Positions 29,871 to 34,189 of a DNA stretch of 34,189 bases are shown here, in pieces. The DNA is taken from assembly GCF_013302895.1 (NCBI RefSeq), contig NZ_VJOK01000002.1, forward strand, positions 17,571 through 51,759. Direction: 5' to 3'. The stretch is from Streptomyces albus subsp. chlorinus (GTDB taxonomy: Bacteria > Actinomycetota > Actinomycetes > Streptomycetales > Streptomycetaceae). Made by a program: the position numbers and the translations under genes. The notes below the pieces were generated by a model. It saw nothing but the letters and a program-made list of their open reading frames with translations. It did no database searches and had not been told where the DNA came from. Positions within the stretch are counted from its first letter, which is position 1, and each line of letters begins with the position of its first letter.

Positions 29871-32441
29871 TCAGGCCAGCAGCCCGATCTGCTGCGCCTC
29901 GCGGGCCTGTTCGGGGGTGAGGTCCTGCTTCCTGTGACGGGCGCGGGTGTTGCTGCGGAAGACGCCGAGCCGGACGCGGTGCTGGTGGCCGTCGGTGTCG
30001 GTGACGGTCTCGGTGTGGGCGCGGGGGACGCGCAGGTGGCCCTCGCGGGCCTTGTACTGGCGGGCGGCGGCCAGGTTGATCTCCCACCGGGTCGCGCCGG
30101 CGGGCACCGCGGGGGCGGCGGGGGACGCGGGCGCGGCGGGGCGGACTCCCAGCTCGGCCAGGCGCCGCTGCCGCTCCTCGTCCAAGGTGTGCCAGGCGGC
30201 GGGCTGTTCGGCCAGCCAGGTGCCGACGTCGTCGCCGCCATGGCTGACGCCGGGTTGGAGTTCGGCCAGGGTGGCGCCCTGGGAGATGAGCCAGCGGGCC
30301 TTCGCCCAGTGCCGCTGCCAGGAGACGGGCCAGGCGGGGTTCCAGTCCGGGTCGATGGCCTCCAGCCGCGCACGGCGGCTCTTCGCACGTTCGGGCCTGG
30401 TGCCCAGCCCGCCCGGTCTGCGGGCCTGGTGGAGCCGCTCCCCCACCGCCACCCCCGCCAGCACGGCGTCACGTGGGGCGGCGAGGGTGTGGTGCTCGGC
30501 GAAGTAGCGGGCGCACACGTCCAGGAACTCGGTGAACGCCTGGTCGCGCGGATCGAAGACGAAGCCCTCCGCTGCGAGGAGTTCGGTGCGCCAGCCGGCC
30601 AGATCACCCGCCCGCCAGGCGCGGCGCTGCCCGGCCGCCCACCGGCCCACCGGGTAGGCCACGCCGTCGTCGCCGAGGCGGACGGTGGCGGTGTAGGGGA
30701 CGTTCGCGTGCCCGTGGGCGGCGGCGAAGGCGCGGACGGCCTCCAGGCCCGTCAGCCACGCGGTGGACTCCGGGCGCAGGACGCGGGTGCGCACCAGACG
30801 GGCGATCTCTTCCGCGTCGCGGCCGCGGCGGGAGAAGCGCAGCAGCGCCGGCTCGGCCTTTCGGCCACCGGCCGCCTCCCGGCCGTGGCCCCCGCGCCGC
30901 GCGGGCGTGCCGGCCTGCCGGGCGGGGTCGGTGGCCACGACGTCCTCGGGCCTGCCGCGGCGGCGGGCCGGGCGCGCCAGGTGTCCGACGACGCGGGGGT
31001 CGAAGGAGCGCAGCGCCCGCAGGACGTCGACCAGGGGGTCGAAGGCGGTGGTGGCGGCCATGTCCCGGCCCTCGTCGCCGGGGCCGAGGAGGACGGGTAC
31101 CACCAGCCGGGCCACCTTGCCCTCATGGGGCCTTTGCCGCAGGGCGCGGCCGACGGCCTGGACGATGTCCACGGGGCTGCTGCGCACGTCGGCGAACAGG
31201 ACGCCGTCCAGGCCGCACCGGCCGGTGATGTCGGTGCCCTCGCCCAGCAGACGGCAGGTGGACAGGACGCGGAACTCCGTCTTGCGTCCTTCGGCGTCCA
31301 CCCCGTCGGCGAACTGGCGCAGCACGGCCCGCTGGTGCGAGGACGGGTGCAGGCCGCACAGCCACTCGCCCCACACCTGGCCGGGGAACCTTCCCGCCGC
31401 CCGCAGTTCGTCCGCGGCGTCGGGCAGGCCGCGGGCGAAGGAGAGCGCCTCCTGGGTGCGGGCGTGGAAGGACAGCAGGCTCACCACGCCCGCGGTCTCC
31501 ATGTGGGCGAGGGCGGCGGCCCTGATGGCGCCCAGCCGCGCCCCGCGCCGCTCCTCCAGGCTCGCACCGCTCCCGGGCGGCGCCGGGTCGCGGATCTCCA
31601 GGACGTCGATCTCGAAGGACGCCAGGACGCCTTCCTCGATCGCCTGGCCCAGCGGGTAGGTGAAGGCGGGCTTGCCGAAGACGGCCTCGTCGTCCATGGA
31701 CGCCACCAGCGTCTCACCGCCGGCGGCGTCCGCCGTGTGGATGCGCGGGGTGGCGGTCATGTACAGGCGCCGGTCGGCCGGGATGCGGCTGTTGTCGTGG
31801 ATGACCGCCCACGGCTTGGAGACCAGCCCCGCGGTGCGGTGCGCCTCGTCCACCACCGCCAGGCCGAAGCCCTCCAGCCGCTGCCCGAACGCACCGTCCA
31901 GCGCCCGCTCCAGAACCCCGGCGGCCTCCCGCTCCTCGGCGGCCTCCTCTCCCTCGTCGTCTCCCTCGTCGTCCCGGTCGTGGCCGCCGCCGGTCCGGCC
32001 GGGGTTCTTGACGAGGGAGGCGTAGGTGGCGAAGACGGTGACGGGGCCGGTGCCGGCCCACAGCGCCAGCCGCAGCGGATTCGTCGTGCAGCGCACGCCG
32101 AGTTCCCCGGCGAGATGGGCGCGGGTCTGCGGGTCGCGGTCCAGGGAGCAGACCGCCACGGCCGGGCCGCGCATCCCGTACCGGCGCCACTTGGCCACCG
32201 TCTGCGTCAGCAGATGCAGGGTGGGGACGAGCACCAGGACGCGGCCGCGGGGCTCCAGGCGGCGGGCCACCTCGTGGGCGATCAGGGTCTTGCCCGAGCC
32301 CGGTGCGGCGACCACCTGCGTGCGCAGGCCCCCGGCGGGGATGCCGCCGGGCGGTGTCTCCAGCGCGAAGACCGCCGCGTCGACCGCCTCCCGCTGCCGC
32401 AGCCGCAGCCTCACCGGACCGCTCGCCTCGCCACCCGCCAT
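29871..32441 (-). CDS. DEAH-box helicase with helicase-associated repeats
   Basis: 856 aa from the ATG at 32441 (GGAGG about 11 nt upstream). Superfamily 2 motifs in order: Walker A APGSGKT at 46-52, DEAH at 198-201, TAT at 229-231, and GRALRQ in motif VI. An acidic insert (DRDDEGDDEGEEAAEERE) lies between motifs Ia and II. The C terminus carries helicase-associated (HA) modules of type GH-VP...G-LG-W, seen near FAAAHGHANVPYTATVRLG and at the end (YKAREGHLRVPRAHTE). Such helicases are common on actinobacterial linear plasmids and chromosome ends. It lies 42 bp after the small HTH gene, so the three genes at this end probably form one operon. Confidence 0.92.
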   Translation of the reverse strand: MAGGEASGPVRLRLRQREAVDAAVFALETPPGGIPAGGLRTQVVAAPGSGKTLIAHEVARRLEPRGRVLVLVPTLHLLTQTVAKWRRYGMRGPAVAVCSLDRDPQTRAHLAGELGVRCTTNPLRLALWAGTGPVTVFATYASLVKNPGRTGGGHDRDDEGDDEGEEAAEEREAAGVLERALDGAFGQRLEGFGLAVVDEAHRTAGLVSKPWAVIHDNSRIPADRRLYMTATPRIHTADAAGGETLVASMDDEAVFGKPAFTYPLGQAIEEGVLASFEIDVLEIRDPAPPGSGASLEERRGARLGAIRAAALAHMETAGVVSLLSFHARTQEALSFARGLPDAADELRAAGRFPGQVWGEWLCGLHPSSHQRAVLRQFADGVDAEGRKTEFRVLSTCRLLGEGTDITGRCGLDGVLFADVRSSPVDIVQAVGRALRQRPHEGKVARLVVPVLLGPGDEGRDMAATTAFDPLVDVLRALRSFDPRVVGHLARPARRRGRPEDVVATDPARQAGTPARRGGHGREAAGGRKAEPALLRFSRRGRDAEEIARLVRTRVLRPESTAWLTGLEAVRAFAAAHGHANVPYTATVRLGDDGVAYPVGRWAAGQRRAWRAGDLAGWRTELLAAEGFVFDPRDQAFTEFLDVCARYFAEHHTLAAPRDAVLAGVAVGERLHQARRPGGLGTRPERAKSRRARLEAIDPDWNPAWPVSWQRHWAKARWLISQGATLAELQPGVSHGGDDVGTWLAEQPAAWHTLDEERQRRLAELGVRPAAPASPAAPAVPAGATRWEINLAAARQYKAREGHLRVPRAHTETVTDTDGHQHRVRLGVFRSNTRARHRKQDLTPEQAREAQQIGLLA

Positions 32442-32482
32442 GCCCGCTGCCACCTCCACCCGCGCACGCGTCGGCCGGGCCG

Positions 32483-33073
32483 TCAGGCGGAGAAGCCGAC
32501 GGACGTCGCGTACTCGTACTGGCCCCACTGCGAGCCCAGATCGGCCAGTTCGTCGTCCCACGCGTCGGCGAGTGCTTCGGCGTCCCCGGCGGCCCAGGCC
32601 GCCACGATCCGGTCCCACCTGCGGATCCGCAGACGCCGGAACCCGGCCCGGTCGGTGGCGATGACCCGCCTGCGGGGGTCGGGGACCGCGCTCTGGTCCA
32701 GGGGCTGGATCTCCACCCGGGTGCCGCCGCGCGCGTTGAGGCGCCGCAGCAGGTGCCGGGCGACGTTGCGGCGCCGGTAGGCCCGGTACGCCTGGTCGAT
32801 ACGGGCCAGGTTCTCCCGGGTGGGCGTCTGCTTGTGCCGCAGCCACCGGCGCAGCGTGCCCCGCGCCACGGTGATGCCCGCGTCCCGCATCGCCTGGTAC
32901 CCGGCGGGCGAGTTGGTCAGGTACCGCAGCCGCGCGTCCAGCCCGCGGCGGGTGGTGACCGGGGAGCGGATCCCGCCCTCCGCCGCCAGCCGGTCGAGGA
33001 CCCCGGCGGCGAGGAAGGCGCTCTTCTCGCCCTCGGCGCCGTAGAGGCCGAAGTTCAGTGTCCTGTCCGGCAC
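32483..33073 (-). CDS. Small HTH protein, candidate telomere terminal protein
   Basis: 196 aa, GTG at 33073, 1 bp after the upstream stop. Residues 45-100 hold a helix-turn-helix (QAMRDAGITVARGTLRRWLR) followed by a basic helix (DQAYRAYRRRNVARHLLRRL). The C terminus is acidic (ADAWDDELADLGSQWGQYEY). Size, order and charge distribution recall Streptomyces Tpg (about 185 aa, HTH in the first half), but I see no clear sequence identity, so a plain DNA-binding protein remains possible. Its operon with a polymerase-like protein and a helicase supports a replication-end role. Confidence 0.6.
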   Translation of the reverse strand: MPDRTLNFGLYGAEGEKSAFLAAGVLDRLAAEGGIRSPVTTRRGLDARLRYLTNSPAGYQAMRDAGITVARGTLRRWLRHKQTPTRENLARIDQAYRAYRRRNVARHLLRRLNARGGTRVEIQPLDQSAVPDPRRRVIATDRAGFRRLRIRRWDRIVAAWAAGDAEALADAWDDELADLGSQWGQYEYATSVGFSA

Positions 33074-33074
33074 C

Positions 33075-34130
33075 TCAGCTCACTTCCCGCTCGCGGTAGC
33101 TGCCCTCGGACACCTTCTCAAGACGGTAGGTCTGCTTGGGCTTGACCTCGGTGACCTCGCGCCCTTCGGGGAAGAGCGGCGTGTCCTTCCCCGCCGCCCG
33201 CGCGGTGCGCCAGTCACCGGCCAGGTGGAGTTCGTCGGTGCCCATCATGCGCACCACGGTCAGCCCGGCCCGGTGGGCGGCCCAGGCCTTGCGCCACAGG
33301 TTCGCGAAGGCCTGGGAGCGGATGATGTGCATCCAGTCCTGGCGGTACAGGTCCCGGTTGTAGTTCGACTCCCCCATCGTCGAGACGAGCTTGGAGTACA
33401 TCGCCTTCACGTACTCGTAGGCCGCCTCGCCCTCGGCCGAGCCGGCGGCCAGGGCGCGGGTGCGGACCTGGACCAGGGCCCGGCGCAGGGTCTCCAGGAG
33501 TTGTTCGCTGGAGCCGGACGTCCACGACTCGTGGATCAGCGGCCGCTCGCACAGCCCCGCCTTCGGGCCCGAGAGGCGCAGCAGGAGACGCAGGGTGGAC
33601 TCGGTGATCCAGATCGGGCCGGGCTCCTCCCGGTCGCCGATCGGGTTCGGCAGCCCGGGGTGCTCCCACGCCGGCGGGGTGACCAGATGGACACCGGAGC
33701 GCTTGGCGTCGTGCGGCGGGCCGCCGTTGTCGGGGCCGAGGTGGTGTTCGAGCTGGCCGATCGGCAGATGGGCCTTCAGGGCGCTGAGATAGGCGCCGTT
33801 GACGTCCAGCGCCGTGACGGTCACCGCGTGCGCGGCGACCGGGTCGAGGACCTGGGCGGGGGCGGTCCAGCGGGGGCGGGCCTCCCAGATGTCGTCGGCG
33901 TCCTGGCGGCCTCGCTTGCGGAAGATGTCGGGCAGGTCCGGGTAGTTGCGGAAGTCGTACCGTCCCCCGGCCCGGCTCTGCTCCAGCAGATCCATCACGT
34001 CCGGGATCGCGGTCTTCTTCAGCCGCTCGACCGCCTCGGCCACCTCTCCCCCGGCGTCGGCCAGGACGGTACGGACCTTCCCCTCGATGCGGTCGACCAG
34101 CTCACCGGTCTTCCCGCCGTCCCTGTGCAC
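33075..34130 (-). CDS. Degenerate family-B DNA-polymerase-like protein (start uncertain, may extend past window)
   Basis: At least 351 aa. The GTG at 34130 is the last clear start, but the frame is open to the window edge, so the N terminus may be cut. Three pieces resemble the palm of family-B (protein-primed type) polymerases: motif A-like ALDVNGAYLSA with Asp109, motif B-like VKAMYSKLVSTMG (241-253), and motif C-like MMGTDEL (295-301) where the first Asp of DTD is Gly. No exonuclease motifs are visible. It may be an inactive polymerase relative that binds DNA ends or the terminal protein, comparable in role to telomere-associated proteins. It is followed immediately by the small HTH gene. 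Confidence 0.6.
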   Translation of the reverse strand: MHRDGGKTGELVDRIEGKVRTVLADAGGEVAEAVERLKKTAIPDVMDLLEQSRAGGRYDFRNYPDLPDIFRKRGRQDADDIWEARPRWTAPAQVLDPVAAHAVTVTALDVNGAYLSALKAHLPIGQLEHHLGPDNGGPPHDAKRSGVHLVTPPAWEHPGLPNPIGDREEPGPIWITESTLRLLLRLSGPKAGLCERPLIHESWTSGSSEQLLETLRRALVQVRTRALAAGSAEGEAAYEYVKAMYSKLVSTMGESNYNRDLYRQDWMHIIRSQAFANLWRKAWAAHRAGLTVVRMMGTDELHLAGDWRTARAAGKDTPLFPEGREVTEVKPKQTYRLEKVSEGSYREREVS

Positions 34131-34189
34131 AGCGGTGCCGGGGCCGGTGCCGGGGCCCGCGCCGCGGGAGGGCGGGGTACCGGCCGGCT

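Noticed and set aside
29622..32780. A 1052-codon open frame on the plus strand
   Set aside because: It is antisense to the DEAH helicase, whose motifs appear in order on the minus strand. The plus-strand product is low complexity.

Overview
This window looks like part of a large mobile replicon, probably a linear or conjugative plasmid or integrated element, from Streptomyces or a close relative. The evidence is very high GC, GC-rich third codon positions, frequent GTG starts with GGAGG-type ribosome sites, a DUF2637-type membrane protein, and plasmid replication and transfer genes. No rRNA, tRNA, CRISPR array or insertion sequence was seen.

Layout. (1) 1-5.45 kb, transfer: a MobF-type relaxase/helicase, running off the left edge on the minus strand, diverges from a small coiled-coil/HTH gene. 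Between them lie five consecutive long inverted repeats (4637-4920), a good oriT or operator candidate. (2) 5.5-21.2 kb, accessory island: almost every gene is on the minus strand and many are very short (27-57 aa). They are set out in compact units, each with a 5' leader containing a long nested hairpin, one to three genes, and one or two 3' hairpin terminators. The larger genes are two paralogous MFS exporters, two unknown 143-158 aa proteins, a membrane-anchored Ser/Gly/Lys-repeat protein, a double-GNAT acetyltransferase, an asparagine-synthetase/macrolactam-cyclase-like enzyme overlapped by a 46-aa peptide gene, and a 27-aa/57-aa peptide pair followed by a JmjC/cupin oxygenase and an aldo/keto reductase. 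(3) 22.2-24.5 kb, second mobilisation module: a repeat-containing DNA-binding protein, a MobP-like relaxase and a MobC-like accessory protein. (4) 24.8-27.9 kb, plus strand: an HTH/zinc-finger protein, a lower-GC region with three 14-bp palindromes, and two coupled winged-helix proteins of which the first resembles RepL-type initiators. (5) 27.9-34.2 kb, minus strand: a DUF2637/Spd-like membrane protein, a DEAH helicase with helicase-associated repeats, a small HTH protein that could be a terminal protein, and a degenerate family-B-polymerase-like protein. The last three could form a telomere or replication-end system.

The most striking signal is a family of eleven long (about 130-220 bp) nested hairpins, R1-R11, in the island. 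They differ in sequence but share an architecture: a variable outer stem, a conserved asymmetric internal loop (plus strand GCC-4/5 nt-inner stem, then inner stem-A-GGC), and a variable inner hairpin. In several units the outermost base of the stem pairs directly with the ribosome-binding site of the gene that follows. I read them as a shared, self-related translational control element, or a mobile cassette boundary, for a set of peptide, tailoring and export genes. The peptide-modification reading is an inference from gene content. The hairpins and small coding frames are seen directly.
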